Positions 1 to 7,651 of a DNA stretch of 64,000 nucleotides are shown in pieces (the first letter of the stretch is position 1; every line of letters begins with the position of its first letter). The translations under genes were made by a program, and so were the position numbers. Below the pieces are notes generated by a model. It was not told the origin of the DNA, searched no databases, and worked only from the letters and a program-made list of their open reading frames with translations. Source of the stretch: Streptomyces nodosus (lineage in GTDB: Bacteria > Actinomycetota > Actinomycetes > Streptomycetales > Streptomycetaceae); contig NZ_CP023747.1 of assembly GCF_008704995.1 (NCBI RefSeq), positions 1,302,001-1,366,000 on the forward strand, in the 5' to 3' direction.

Positions 1-13
1 TGCGCGTCCCCGG

Positions 14-526
14 TCAGCTCGGGTCCGGTGCGGTGGTTCCGGTCGGGGTCGACGGCCACAGGCCCGTGAGGTCCAGGGCCTCGGTGGGGGTGAGCGCATG
101 GAGGATCCCCGGCGGCTCCTGGCCGCGGGCGTCCACGGGCCGCCAGCCGTCGCCGAGCCGGACCACCGGCACACCGCCCCGGCGCACCGCGAGGGCCAGT
201 TCCGACAGCGTGCCCCAGGAGCCGCCGACCACGATGACGGCGTCCCCGCTGTGGACGATCACACTGTTGCGCGCCTGTCCGAGCCCGGTGGCGATCGCCA
301 CGCTGAGATCCGGCCCGGCACCGGAGCGGTCGGGCCCCGGCAGCACCCCGACGACCAGCCCGCCGCGGGAACGGGCGCCCGCCGCCACCGCGGCCATCAC
401 CCCGCCGTGCCCGCCGCAGATCACCACGGCTCCCCGCTCCGCGAGCAATCGGCCCAGCTCATGGGCGAGAGCCCGCTCCGGCTCACCGCACCGAGCCGGT
501 CCGCACACCGCCACCTGTACCGCCAT
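14..526 (-). CDS. LOG-like (TIGR00725/SLOG) family protein
   Basis: Cytoplasmic Rossmann-like protein of about 170 residues. It opens with a beta-strand (AVQVAVCGP), then a Gly-rich segment (ICGGHGGVMAAVAAGA) and VVGGSWGTLSE, which matches the PGGxGTxxE-type nucleotide-binding motif of the LOG/SLOG superfamily. Relatives include lysine decarboxylase-like cytokinin-activating enzymes and DprA-like nucleotide-binding proteins; the TIGR00725 subgroup has no settled substrate. The start is set at the ATG preceded by GGAGGTGG seven bases upstream; the frame stays open further upstream, but that stretch is Arg/Pro-rich and unlike the family. The stop lies 14 bases inside the window, so the gene is complete. 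Fold is fairly certain, substrate unknown. Confidence 0.85.
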   Translation of the reverse strand: MAVQVAVCGPARCGEPERALAHELGRLLAERGAVVICGGHGGVMAAVAAGARSRGGLVVGVLPGPDRSGAGPDLSVAIATGLGQARNSVIVHSGDAVIVVGGSWGTLSELALAVRRGGVPVVRLGDGWRPVDARGQEPPGILHALTPTEALDLTGLWPSTPTGTTAPDPS

Positions 527-733
527 GCCTGGCCACCTCCGGCGCGGAGGGTACCGCACCAGGGGAAACACCAGGGGTCGGCCTCGCCGGGGCCTTCGTA
601 CGACATCGCCGGCCACCGGCCCCCGGATCACCACTGCGACCTCCGGGCGTTCCGATATGCAGGGGAATGCGACTCGTGCCACGCTGATCGAGAGGGGAGC
701 TTCGCCTCTCTCACCGTCGAGGAGTGAGCCGAT

Positions 734-919
734 ATGACCGACCGGGGACGTGACCCGTATGCGGATGCATCAGGCCACCTCAGGGACATGACAGAGGAAA
801 CCCTCGGTGCCGAGGAACAGGAGCGCCAGGACCGTCTGCGTCGACAGGAGCAGCAGCGGGGCGGCCGCCGGGCGGACGACGAGACCGCACCCGAGCAGGG
901 AGACGACGACTACCTGTGA
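734..919 (+). CDS. small acidic hypothetical protein
   Basis: A 61-residue, highly charged, Gln/Arg/Glu-rich protein with no hydrophobic segment (EEQERQDRLRRQEQQRGG), ending in an acidic tail (GDDDYL). A GAGGAG ribosome-binding site sits about 9 bases before the ATG, which supports a real gene. It lies between the divergent LOG-like gene and the acyltransferase gene. No family recognised; composition suggests a soluble, partly helical or disordered protein. Confidence 0.6.
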   Translation: MTDRGRDPYADASGHLRDMTEETLGAEEQERQDRLRRQEQQRGGRRADDETAPEQGDDDYL

Positions 920-1079
920 GCACCGCTTCCGCAGAACCGCTTCGCCTCGCCGTGTGCGGTCCACCCCCGCGGACCGCACACGGCGCTTTGCGCACCAGGC
1001 CTCCCTGACACTCCGCCAGACGTACTGCCGCGGCAGCGGAACGCGGCGGCCCGGCCGATCCGTCGGAGTGAGGAGCGCC

Positions 1080-1805
1080 TTGTTCTACCAGCTGCTCAAG
1101 CACATCGTGCTCGGCCCCTGGCTGAGACTGGTCTTCCGGCCGCGCATCGAAGGCCTCGCGCGGGTACCCGCGCACGGACCGGCGATCATCGCCGGCAACC
1201 ATCTCTCCTTCGCGGACCACTTTCTGATGCCCGCGATCCTCAAGCGGCGCATCACCTTCCTCGCCAAGGCCGAGTACTTCACCGGGCCGGGCCTCAAGGG
1301 CCGTCTCACCGCCGCGTTCTTCCGCAACGCCGGCCAGATCCCGGTGGACCGCTCCAGCAAGGACGCCGGACAGGCCGCGATCCGCGAGGGCCTCGGCGTA
1401 CTGCGCAAAGGCGAACTGCTCGGGATCTATCCGGAGGGCACCCGCTCCCCCGACGGCCGCCTCTACAGGGGCAAGGTGGGCGTCGCGGTGCTGGCGCTCG
1501 AGGCCGGGGTCCCGGTGATCCCCTGCGCGATGATCGGCACCTTCGAGGCCCAGCCGCCGGGCCAGGTACTCCCCCGGGTCCGCCCGGTGGTCATCCGCTT
1601 CGGCGAGCCCCTGGAGTTCTCCCGCTACGCCGGCATGGAGAAGGAGAAGGCCGTGCTGCGCGCGGTCACCGACGAGATCATGTACGCCGTGCTGTCGCTC
1701 TCCGGGCAGGAGTACGTCGACCGGTATGCGGCGGACGTCAAGGCGGAGGAGGCCGGGCAGCAGACCGACAGGGCCCGCAGACTCCCCCGCCTGCCGTTGA
1801 GTTGA
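1080..1805 (+). CDS. 1-acyl-sn-glycerol-3-phosphate acyltransferase (PlsC family)
   Basis: Predicted membrane-associated acyltransferase that moves an acyl chain onto lysophosphatidate or a related acceptor in phospholipid synthesis. The NHLSFAD motif (His41, Asp46) gives the catalytic HX4D box, and YPEGTRSPDG near residue 118 is the glycerophosphate-binding block; the 241-residue length is normal for PlsC. The TTG start is chosen because GAGGAG lies just upstream and the product then begins directly with the amphipathic N-terminus (FYQLLKHIVLGPWLRLVF). The longer open frame upstream lacks family similarity. It is followed by a strong hairpin and faces the peptidase gene. Streptomyces carry several PlsC paralogues, so the physiological acceptor is uncertain. 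Confidence 0.9.
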   Translation: MFYQLLKHIVLGPWLRLVFRPRIEGLARVPAHGPAIIAGNHLSFADHFLMPAILKRRITFLAKAEYFTGPGLKGRLTAAFFRNAGQIPVDRSSKDAGQAAIREGLGVLRKGELLGIYPEGTRSPDGRLYRGKVGVAVLALEAGVPVIPCAMIGTFEAQPPGQVLPRVRPVVIRFGEPLEFSRYAGMEKEKAVLRAVTDEIMYAVLSLSGQEYVDRYAADVKAEEAGQQTDRARRLPRLPLS

Positions 1806-1817
1806 GACGGACGACGA

Positions 1818-1847
1818 CAGGGGCGGCCGGGCATCCGGCCGCCCCTG
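1818..1847. terminator. bidirectional terminator hairpin
   Basis: Perfect 13-bp stem (CAGGGGCGGCCGG with its complement) around a 4-base GCAT loop, between the convergent acyltransferase and peptidase genes. There is no T-run, as is common for actinomycete terminators. Confidence 0.85.
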
Positions 1848-1866
1848 TGGTGCTGTGGATCGGTGG

Positions 1867-3465
1867 CTACGGCTTGGGCGTGGCGTGCGGTGCGCACGTC
1901 ACATCGGCCGCGTCCGTCCTGCCGGTCAGCAGATAGGTGTCCACCCGGTCGTTGATGCAGGGGTTGACCAGGCTGGTCACACCGTGGGAGCCGGCGTCCT
2001 TCTCGATGATCAGGCGGGAGCCCTTGAAGCGCTTGTGCAGTTCGACCGCGCCGGGGAAGGGCGTCGCGGCGTCACGCGTGGACTGCACGATCAGTACGGC
2101 GGGCAGGCCCTTGCCGGTCTTGACGTTCAGCGGCGTCCCCTGCTTGACCGGCCAGGTGGCGCACGGCAGGTTCATCCATGCGTTGGCCCAGGTCATGAAC
2201 GGGTAGTCCTTGTGGAGTCGGGTGTTGTCCCGGTCCCAGGTCTGCCAGTTCGTGGGCCACTTGGCGTCGGTGCACTCGACGGCCGTGTAGACGGCGTTGC
2301 CGTTCTCCTCGGAGATGTTGCCCGCCGTGTCCGACGGGTCGGGGGAGGCCGCGTCGATCAGCGCCTGGGTGTCCCCGGCGACGTACCGGCTGAAGACGGT
2401 GGCGACCGGCGCCCAGGAGGAGTCGTAGTACGGGGCGCTCTGGAAGAACCCGATCAGCTCGTTCGGGCCGACCACTCCACCGAGCGGCTTCTTCTTCGCG
2501 GCGGCGCGCAGTTCGAGCCACTTGGCCTCCACCGCGGCCCGGGTGGTGCCCAGGTGGAAGGTGGCGTCGTTGGCGGCGACCCAGTCCTCCCAGTCCTTCC
2601 AGCGGCCGTCGAAGGCGACGTCCTGGTCGAGGTTGGCCTGGTACCAGATCTTGTCCCGCGACGGGTTGACGACGCTGTCGACGACCATGCGGCGGACGTG
2701 GTCCGGGAAGAGGGTGCCGTAGACGGCGCCGAGGTAGGTGCCGTACGAGACGCCCAGGTAGTTGATCTTCTTCTCGCCGAGGGCGGCACGGATGACGTCC
2801 AGGTCCCGCGCGGTGTTCGGCGTGGTCATCTGCTCCAGCATCGCCCGGCCGGTGCGCCGGGCGCAGCCCTCCGCGTAGGCACGGGCGAGCTTGCGCTGGG
2901 CGAGCTTGTCGGCCTCGGAACCCGGGACCGGGTCCGCCTTGGGCGCCTGCACGAACTCCTGCGGGTCCTGGCAGGAGATGGGCGCCGAGTGGCCGACACC
3001 GCGCGGGTCGAAGCCGACGAACTCGTACGCCTTCGCCACGTTGGCCCAGACCGCGCTCTTGTTGGTGACCCGGGTCGGGAAGCGGAGGCCGGAGCCGCCG
3101 GGGCCACCCGGGTTGTAGACGAGGGCGCCCTGGCGCTCCTGCTTGGTTCCCGTGTTCCCGATGCGGTCGACGGCCAGCTTGAGCTGCTTGCCGTCCGGGT
3201 GCGCGTAGTCGAGCGGGACGCTGACCCAGCCGCACTGGATGGGCTTCACCAGCCCCCAGTCGGCCGGGCAGTCCTGCCAGTCGATCCCCTTCTTGGCGGC
3301 CCGTTCCGCGGCGACCGCCACACCGCGGGCCTCCTGGTTCTTGCCCTGGCCCGAGTCGGCGGTGGCCGACGGCGCCGCCACGGCGCCGGCTATCAGGGTC
3401 GCCGTGACCAGCACCCCCGCGGCGCCGAGCGCGGTCGTCCGTCGCGTCGGTCTGATTCCCCTCAA
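1867..3465 (-). CDS. tap: secreted alpha/beta hydrolase, tripeptidyl aminopeptidase-like (S33)
   Basis: Predicted exported serine exopeptidase of the Streptomyces Tap/SlpD family, removing short N-terminal peptides. From the TTG start (GGGAGG upstream) the 532-residue product has a signal peptide with an RR pair before a hydrophobic core ending near APSATA. The oxyanion segment YNPGGPGGSG follows at about residue 118, the nucleophile elbow GVSYGTYLG has Ser240, and the C-terminal TAP-like domain carries the acid (STRDAATPF) and catalytic His (DAGSHGV). A long open frame also runs antisense to it but has no family features. Signal route (Sec or Tat) is undecided. Family assignment is firm; true substrate and the symbol are inferred from similarity. 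Confidence 0.9.
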   Translation of the reverse strand: MRGIRPTRRTTALGAAGVLVTATLIAGAVAAPSATADSGQGKNQEARGVAVAAERAAKKGIDWQDCPADWGLVKPIQCGWVSVPLDYAHPDGKQLKLAVDRIGNTGTKQERQGALVYNPGGPGGSGLRFPTRVTNKSAVWANVAKAYEFVGFDPRGVGHSAPISCQDPQEFVQAPKADPVPGSEADKLAQRKLARAYAEGCARRTGRAMLEQMTTPNTARDLDVIRAALGEKKINYLGVSYGTYLGAVYGTLFPDHVRRMVVDSVVNPSRDKIWYQANLDQDVAFDGRWKDWEDWVAANDATFHLGTTRAAVEAKWLELRAAAKKKPLGGVVGPNELIGFFQSAPYYDSSWAPVATVFSRYVAGDTQALIDAASPDPSDTAGNISEENGNAVYTAVECTDAKWPTNWQTWDRDNTRLHKDYPFMTWANAWMNLPCATWPVKQGTPLNVKTGKGLPAVLIVQSTRDAATPFPGAVELHKRFKGSRLIIEKDAGSHGVTSLVNPCINDRVDTYLLTGRTDAADVTCAPHATPKP

Positions 3466-3805
3466 GAGGGACCTCCCCGTACATCGTTGCGATTGGTACG
3501 GGGATCCTTGCGGCTGTGAGGTCCCTGAGAACAGGGGGAACTTGACTTTCTTTGCCAATCCGATAACCGGTACACCCCTGCCCGTTGAGCGGGGCAGGTA
3601 CGGCGCACCTTTTCCGACACCTCGATCGTCTTCCGGCTGTACCGATGTTCTGCGCAGTGGTGCACGTGCCGTGTGGTGGCTCCCCGAGCGTCAGGCGCTC
3701 CGATTCGCCGTCACGACCGAGCCCCGGCACGCCTGGAAAAGACGTACCGGGGCCCGGTCGGATCGTCGCCGCTCCAACCGGCGGACGCCGGCGGCGGCTT
3801 CGGGG
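3466..3805. other. intergenic region upstream of the peptidase gene
   Basis: 340 bases without a convincing gene. It must hold the promoter of the peptidase gene on the minus strand; a less GC-rich stretch lies around 3535-3570. A small inverted repeat (CCTGCCC/GGGCAGG) lies near 3578-3600. Several short frames are open, but none has a ribosome-binding site plus plausible composition. Confidence 0.4.
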
Positions 3806-4171
3806 TCAGCGGCGGCACTCCTGGTGGGCCGGGCGCCAGACGCGGGTCCAGTAACCGGCGTGCCTGTGGTGGTTCCGGTCCCGGTACTCCGGGTGCCACT
3901 GACGGTCCCAACGGCCCGGCACCCATGTGCAGCGACGCGGCACCGGCGTGTGGTGGTACTGGCGCCCCACCGGAGCGTGGTGGTACCGCGACCCCGCCGG
4001 CGCGTGGTGGTACTGCGACCCCGCCGGTGCACGGTGGTGCTGCGACGCCGCCGGCACATGGTGGTCGTGCGGCGCGGCCGAGGCGGTGCCGACCGTGCCG
4101 ACGACCGCACCCGCGGCCAGGGCCACCGTCGCCGCGCCCAGGGCCGCAGCCCTCTTCAATCCGTTGATCAC
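3806..4171 (-). CDS. small secreted His-rich repeat protein
   Basis: A 121-residue exported protein. A GTG start with AAAGG upstream gives a classical signal peptide (AAALGAATVALAAGAVVG, cleavage after TASA). The mature part begins APHDHH and contains about four imperfect 9-residue repeats of the type SQYHHAPAG, followed by an Arg/His/Trp/Tyr-rich tail with two Cys. The paired His every nine residues suggests binding of a transition metal (Zn, Cu or Ni) outside the cell; this is inference from composition only. It stands alone, with the antitoxin gene 247 bases upstream. No characterised family recognised. Confidence 0.75.
   Translation of the reverse strand: MINGLKRAAALGAATVALAAGAVVGTVGTASAAPHDHHVPAASQHHRAPAGSQYHHAPAGSRYHHAPVGRQYHHTPVPRRCTWVPGRWDRQWHPEYRDRNHHRHAGYWTRVWRPAHQECRR
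3941..4045 (-). repeat. 27-bp tandem repeat inside the His-rich gene
   Basis: GTGGTGGTA on the plus strand (Tyr-His-His on the coding strand) recurs at 3950, 3977 and 4004, an exact 27-base period, with a degenerate fourth copy near 4031. The unit encodes nine residues containing YHH-APxG. Confidence 0.8.
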
Positions 4172-4418
4172 GTTCAGGCCTTTCCGTACGAGCCGGGACT
4201 TTCGCCCCGTCACTTCCCGGACCGGTTTGCCCGGGGACACGTCGATCCTCCCCCTTCGACGCCCCCAAATCCCCGAAAAGCACCGCCTGTTACGAAATGC
4301 CGACGGATTCCTCATTCAGCACAAATAGTCCTATAAACGCATCAGGCATAGTGCAGCATCAGCCGACTTCACAGCGATCAACACGTGCCCCGAACCGGTC
4401 GGATCGGACGCGAGCCCG

Positions 4419-4694
4419 TCAGGACGCGTCGGGCCCCCGATGCTCGGCCGCGATACCGAAGCGGTGTCGCCCGGGCTGGACCGAAGGGGCCTCATGGACG
4501 CCGGAGACCGAGCTGATCACCTGCTCCTGGGCGGCGTCCAGCTCGGCGAGCCGCTCGAGGTCCGCGGCGGAGACCAGGGCGACGAGGGGCTTGCCGTGCC
4601 GCGTCACGACGACCCGCTCGCCGCCGTACACCACGCGGTTGATCAGGTCGGCGAGCTCAGCCCTGGCGTGCGTCACCGAAATCTCGTAGGCCAT
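4419..4694 (-). CDS. Phd/YefM-family antitoxin without an adjacent toxin
   Basis: 91 residues beginning [20 protein letters not shown] and continuing [19 protein letters not shown], the classical Phd/YefM DNA-binding fold that dimerises and represses its own promoter. The C-terminal third (after about residue 55), which in toxin-antitoxin systems wraps the toxin, is Glu/Gln/Pro-rich and poorly conserved here. GGAGC precedes the ATG. No RelE/YoeB/Doc-like reading frame lies within the 247 bases downstream, so it is an orphan in this window. It is divergent from the ClpP gene with 91 bases between the starts. Phd of phage P1 is itself a ClpXP substrate, so the pairing may be meaningful, or coincidental. 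Confidence 0.85.
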   Translation of the reverse strand: MAYEISVTHARAELADLINRVVYGGERVVVTRHGKPLVALVSAADLERLAELDAAQEQVISSVSGVHEAPSVQPGRHRFGIAAEHRGPDAS

Positions 4695-4735
4695 GTGCTC
4701 CAGCTTAGACCGGCGGTTCCCCGCGCCAATGGAAC

Positions 4736-4760
4736 GTACATCCTGTACATTTTTTATAGG
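4736..4760. promoter_or_regulatory. direct repeat in the phd-clpP divergent promoter
   Basis: GTACAT occurs at 4736-4741 and again at 4745-4750 (9-base period), followed by a T-rich stretch with TATAGG at 4755-4760 that could be the -10 element of the clpP promoter. The second copy contains the TGTACA palindrome. Candidate binding site for the Phd-type protein or a ClpP regulator. Confidence 0.4.
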
Positions 4761-4785
4761 AGCGATTCCCAAGGAGGCGCATGCC

Positions 4786-5421
4786 ATGAATCGACCGTCC
4801 GCCCGCCATGTCCTGCCCGAGCTCACCGAACACACCGGCTACGGGCAGCGGACCCTCGACCCGTACTCCAAGCTGCTGGACGAGCGGATCGTGTTCCTGG
4901 GGACACCCGTCGACGACACCTCGGCGAACGATGTGATGGCACAGTTCATGCACCTGGAATATCTGGCCCCGGACCGGGACATCTCGCTGTACATCAACTC
5001 CCCCGGCGGCTCCTTCAGCGCCATGACCGCCGTCTACGACACCATGCGCTACGTCGGCTGCGACGTGGAGACGGTCTGCCTCGGCCAGGCCGCGTCCACC
5101 GCGGCGGTGCTGCTCGCCGGGGGCACACCGGGCAAGCGGTTCGCGCTGCCGGGGGCACGGGTGCTGATCCGCCAGCCGGCCCTGACGGAACCCGTCCAGG
5201 GGCAGGCCAGCGATCTGGCCATCCAGGCGGCGGAGTTGGCCCGGACCCGGGAGAACCTGGAGGAGATGCTCGTCCGGCACACCGGGCAGAGCCCCGAGCG
5301 GATCGCCGCCGACATCGAGCGGGACACCATCCTGGACGCACCGGCGGCGGTGAGGTACGGGCTGATCGACGGCATCATCCCGAGCCGCAAGGCGTCCAAC
5401 ACCGCACCCGGCGCGAGGTGA
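4786..5421 (+). CDS. ClpP-like protease subunit with catalytic His replaced by Arg
   Basis: A 211-residue ClpP paralogue. AAGGAGG lies 8 bases before the chosen ATG; a closer ATG five bases upstream is followed two codons later by a stop. The ClpP fold is clear: INSPGGS at 70-76, GQAAS with nucleophile Ser104, the long handle helix, [16 protein letters not shown] with Asp180, and YGLIDGI. The catalytic His, normally in a VMIHQP-type motif, is replaced: the sequence reads VLIRQP with Arg129 (codon CGC). The Ser-His-Asp triad is therefore broken. This suggests a non-catalytic ring partner, as for plant and cyanobacterial ClpR, although ClpR usually lacks Ser. It is followed 7 bases later by a small gene, probably co-transcribed. 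Streptomyces have several ClpP paralogues; which one this is cannot be told. Confidence 0.9.
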   Translation: MNRPSARHVLPELTEHTGYGQRTLDPYSKLLDERIVFLGTPVDDTSANDVMAQFMHLEYLAPDRDISLYINSPGGSFSAMTAVYDTMRYVGCDVETVCLGQAASTAAVLLAGGTPGKRFALPGARVLIRQPALTEPVQGQASDLAIQAAELARTRENLEEMLVRHTGQSPERIAADIERDTILDAPAAVRYGLIDGIIPSRKASNTAPGAR

Positions 5422-5428
5422 GCCGCCG

Positions 5429-5734
5429 ATGCTGCCACCGGAACCACCCCCGCTGCCGGCGTTGACGCGCGCGGAGGGCGAGCTGATCGACCGCTATCTG
5501 GAGGTGGTGGACCTGCTCGGCCGGATCAACCCCGTGCACTCGGGGGACACCTACCGCGGACTGCGAGCCGCCCAGGCCCTGGTCAGCAGGGCGACGGAGC
5601 TGCGCGAGGCGCTGACCCTGATGCACCGGCGCGGGGAGAACGAACTGCACGGCGCCACCCTCGCCCGAGCCCTCCGGGTCCTCGACGGCGAGCGCCGCTC
5701 GTCCCGCGTGAGGGTGCCTCCGGGGCCGGACTGA
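5429..5734 (+). CDS. hypothetical helical protein downstream of clpP-like gene
   Basis: 101 residues, starting 7 bases after the ClpP-like stop with GAGGTGA upstream of the ATG, so almost surely in the same transcript. A Pro-rich N-terminus (LPPEPPPLPAL) leads into a helical core (EGELIDRYLEVVDLLGRI, then AAQALVSRATELREALTLMHR) and a charged tail. There is no transmembrane segment or known motif. Its tight coupling suggests an accessory role to the ClpP-like subunit, but this is inference from position only. Confidence 0.7.
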   Translation: MLPPEPPPLPALTRAEGELIDRYLEVVDLLGRINPVHSGDTYRGLRAAQALVSRATELREALTLMHRRGENELHGATLARALRVLDGERRSSRVRVPPGPD

Positions 5735-6114
5735 CGGGAAGTCGTGGTTCCGCCGGGGTCCGTCCGTTGCCGTGAACCGGCCGGGCCACGCCGGAGATCG
5801 GGCGACGACCGCCCGCCCCGGCCGAAACGGACCAAACGGGCTACCCACGGTCGGCGTAGCGGTTCCTCCGTCCGAGGTGCGGGAAACGCCGCGCAGCACG
5901 CCAGGACCCGATCAGGAACCGACGCTCCCGCGCAGGTCCGGGGCTCATGCACCCCCTCAAAACCCCCCGAACGGAGGCCTGTCCAGCCGAACGGGTGGGT
6001 GGTGAGGAACACCACAAACCACCGATTCCATTGTGATTTTCCCACAGCCATGGGTGAAGATCCGTTGCTGACGACAAGCCCCCGCCACCGCGGCGGGGCG
6101 GTCCGGGCGGACGC
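5735..6114. other. non-coding region before the riboswitch
   Basis: About 380 bases with no convincing gene. The stretch 6000-6055 is relatively AT-rich (ccacaaaccaccgattc and gtgattttcccac) and probably contains the promoter for the riboswitch-NlpC/P60 transcript. Confidence 0.4.
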
Positions 6115-6290
6115 CGAGTCCTGCCGCCACCCGGATGACAGGTCGACAGGAGTGGATCGGCAGGAGTGGAGGACCCAGCAAGTCGGGCCGCCGGAGAGAT
6201 CCGGCCGGTCCTTGGGGTGAAGCCGCGCGAGCGGCCGGGCTACTTCGCCAGCCCGAATCCGACAGGTCATCCTTCACAGGCGGCTGACGA
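6115..6290 (+). promoter_or_regulatory. c-di-AMP riboswitch (ydaO/yuaA class)
   Basis: The leader carries the hallmark segments of the ydaO/yuaA c-di-AMP riboswitch in order: GGAGUGGAGGACCCA near 6160-6175, CUUGGGGUGAAGCCG near 6213-6226, and the signature CCCGAAUCCGACAG at 6252-6265, then ACAGGCGGC. A closing P1 stem is formed by GCCGCC (6123-6128) and GGCGGC (6279-6284). It ends a few bases before the GAAGGG ribosome-binding site of the NlpC/P60 gene. In actinobacteria this class commonly controls cell-wall hydrolases and acts as an OFF switch when c-di-AMP is high. Exact ends are approximate. Confidence 0.92.
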
Positions 6291-6300
6291 AGGGTTGCGC

Positions 6301-6774
6301 ATGACTGCGCTCAATCGTGTCCCGTCGCTGCTGACCCGGGCCGGCACCGCCTCGGCCCTCACCCTCGCCGCCGTCGGCGGCAGCATCGCGGTACCCGGTC
6401 TCGCCACCGACGCCGCCGCCGCGCCCATGGCGGCGAAGGCACTGCGGATCGCGGCGTCCAAGAAGGGGGCGCCCTACCAGTACGGTGCCACCGGACCCCG
6501 CCGCTTCGACTGCTCGGGGCTCACGCTGTACGCCTACAAGAAGGCGGGCAAGCACCTGCCCCGTACGGCCGCGGCCCAGTACAACAAGACGCACCATGTC
6601 TCCGCCTCCAAGCGCAAGGCCGGTGACCTGGTGTTCTTCCACTCGGGCCGCAGCGTCTACCACGTCGGCATCTATGCCGGGAAGGGCAAGATCTGGCACT
6701 CCCCGAAGACCGGGGACGTGGTCAGGCTCCAGAAGATCTGGACCAAGAGCGTGTGGTACGGACGGGTCAGCTGA
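6301..6774 (+). CDS. secreted NlpC/P60 peptidoglycan endopeptidase
   Basis: 157 residues: a signal peptide (hydrophobic core about 18-36, cleavage near AAAAPM), then a compact NlpC/P60 domain. The catalytic Cys71 lies in RFDCSGLT, His121 in YHVGIYAG, and the third polar residue is His133 in IWHSP. It should cleave within peptidoglycan stem peptides during growth or resuscitation. The ATG is placed after GAAGGG directly behind the riboswitch, so translation or transcription should respond to c-di-AMP. There is no extra wall-binding domain. It is followed by a strong terminator, so it forms a single-gene unit. Confidence 0.93.
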   Translation: MTALNRVPSLLTRAGTASALTLAAVGGSIAVPGLATDAAAAPMAAKALRIAASKKGAPYQYGATGPRRFDCSGLTLYAYKKAGKHLPRTAAAQYNKTHHVSASKRKAGDLVFFHSGRSVYHVGIYAGKGKIWHSPKTGDVVRLQKIWTKSVWYGRVS

Positions 6775-6780
6775 TCCGTC

Positions 6781-6817
6781 CGGCGGGGTGGCGGCCCGGC
6801 GCGCCGCCACCCCGCCG
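6781..6817 (+). terminator. terminator hairpin after the NlpC/P60 gene
   Basis: Perfect 15-bp stem (CGGCGGGGTGGCGGC, 6781-6795, with 6803-6817) and 7-base loop, beginning 6 bases after the stop codon. Confidence 0.88.
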
Positions 6818-6942
6818 CCGGAGCGTGCTGCGGGCCGGGAACAGCCGGTCGACGACCCGTCGGACCACCGACCGCCGGTGACCCCTGCCATACGGGACTG
6901 ACTCCTGCCGCACGGGACGTACGACATGAACCGGGTGCCGCT

Positions 6943-7401
6943 TCAGGCCCCCTGTTGTCCGCCCGCCGTGACCGGCCGCACCGGGGCGACCCACGGCAGT
7001 TCGATGGCGACGGTCTTGCCACCCTCGCGGGTGCGCCGGACGCTCAGGCTGCCGCCGTACTCCGCGGCCAGCCAGCGGATGATCACCATGCCGCGGCCGT
7101 TGTCCTGCTGCACGGCCGCGGGCAGGCGTCTGGGGAAACGCGGATGGCTGTCGGTGACCCCGATACGCAGTAACTCGTCCCGGTCGAGCGCGACGTCGAC
7201 CCTGAAGGTGGGGGACAGCCCGAGGGTGTGCTGCACGGCGTTGGTGGCGAGCTCGGACACGATCAGGCGCACGGTGTCGACGACGTCCGCGTCGCCCGGC
7301 AGGCCCCATTCGGCGAGGACACCCGAGACATAGGTACGGGCGGCCGAGACCGAGGCGGGATCGCTCGGCAGAGTGACGGACGCTTCCTGATGGTCTGCCA
7401 T
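6943..7401 (-). CDS. ATP-binding regulatory protein (anti-sigma kinase-like HATPase)
   Basis: 152 residues of the GHKL histidine-kinase-like ATPase fold found in RsbW/SpoIIAB relatives. The N-box is SELATNAVQH at about residue 50 and the G-box region is NGRGMVIIRWLA; there is no phosphoacceptor or sensor domain. Such proteins are very numerous in Streptomyces and commonly sit beside WhiJ-like HTH and DUF397 genes, as here (divergent, 250 bases apart). The role is presumably protein-level control of a partner, either by phosphorylation or by binding. AAAGGGA lies upstream of the ATG. Specific partner unknown. Confidence 0.88.
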   Translation of the reverse strand: MADHQEASVTLPSDPASVSAARTYVSGVLAEWGLPGDADVVDTVRLIVSELATNAVQHTLGLSPTFRVDVALDRDELLRIGVTDSHPRFPRRLPAAVQQDNGRGMVIIRWLAAEYGGSLSVRRTREGGKTVAIELPWVAPVRPVTAGGQQGA

Positions 7402-7651
7402 GGCGATGCCGTCCCTTTCCCACGGGACCGAAGTCCGACACGGAGCGGTTGGTTTCGAGTAACGGTCCCGGACTTGGTGCTGCGCGCCAGATTGCCATCA
7501 CCGGGGCCCCATGGGGAGCGATCCCCCGAGATATGCATATATCTGTCGCCCGAAGCGGTGAACTCTCCGACGACCGACCGTATTTACGCGGCCTTCAGGA
7601 GCATCCTCTAGCGGTCCCGAAGAACGCGTGCCGTGCGGAGAGGAGCCGGCC

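Noticed and set aside
1855..3519. Long open reading frame antisense to the tap-like gene
   Set aside because: No family motif, no ribosome site; a by-product of high G/C third positions on the other strand, where the secreted hydrolase is unmistakable.
3941..4045. Plus-strand Trp/Tyr-rich repeat protein reading of the His-repeat DNA
   Set aside because: The minus strand has a signal peptide and ribosome site; the plus-strand reading has neither.
5744..6220. Plus-strand open frame of about 150 codons before the NlpC/P60 gene
   Set aside because: Arg/Pro-rich nonsense composition, and it runs through the conserved riboswitch.
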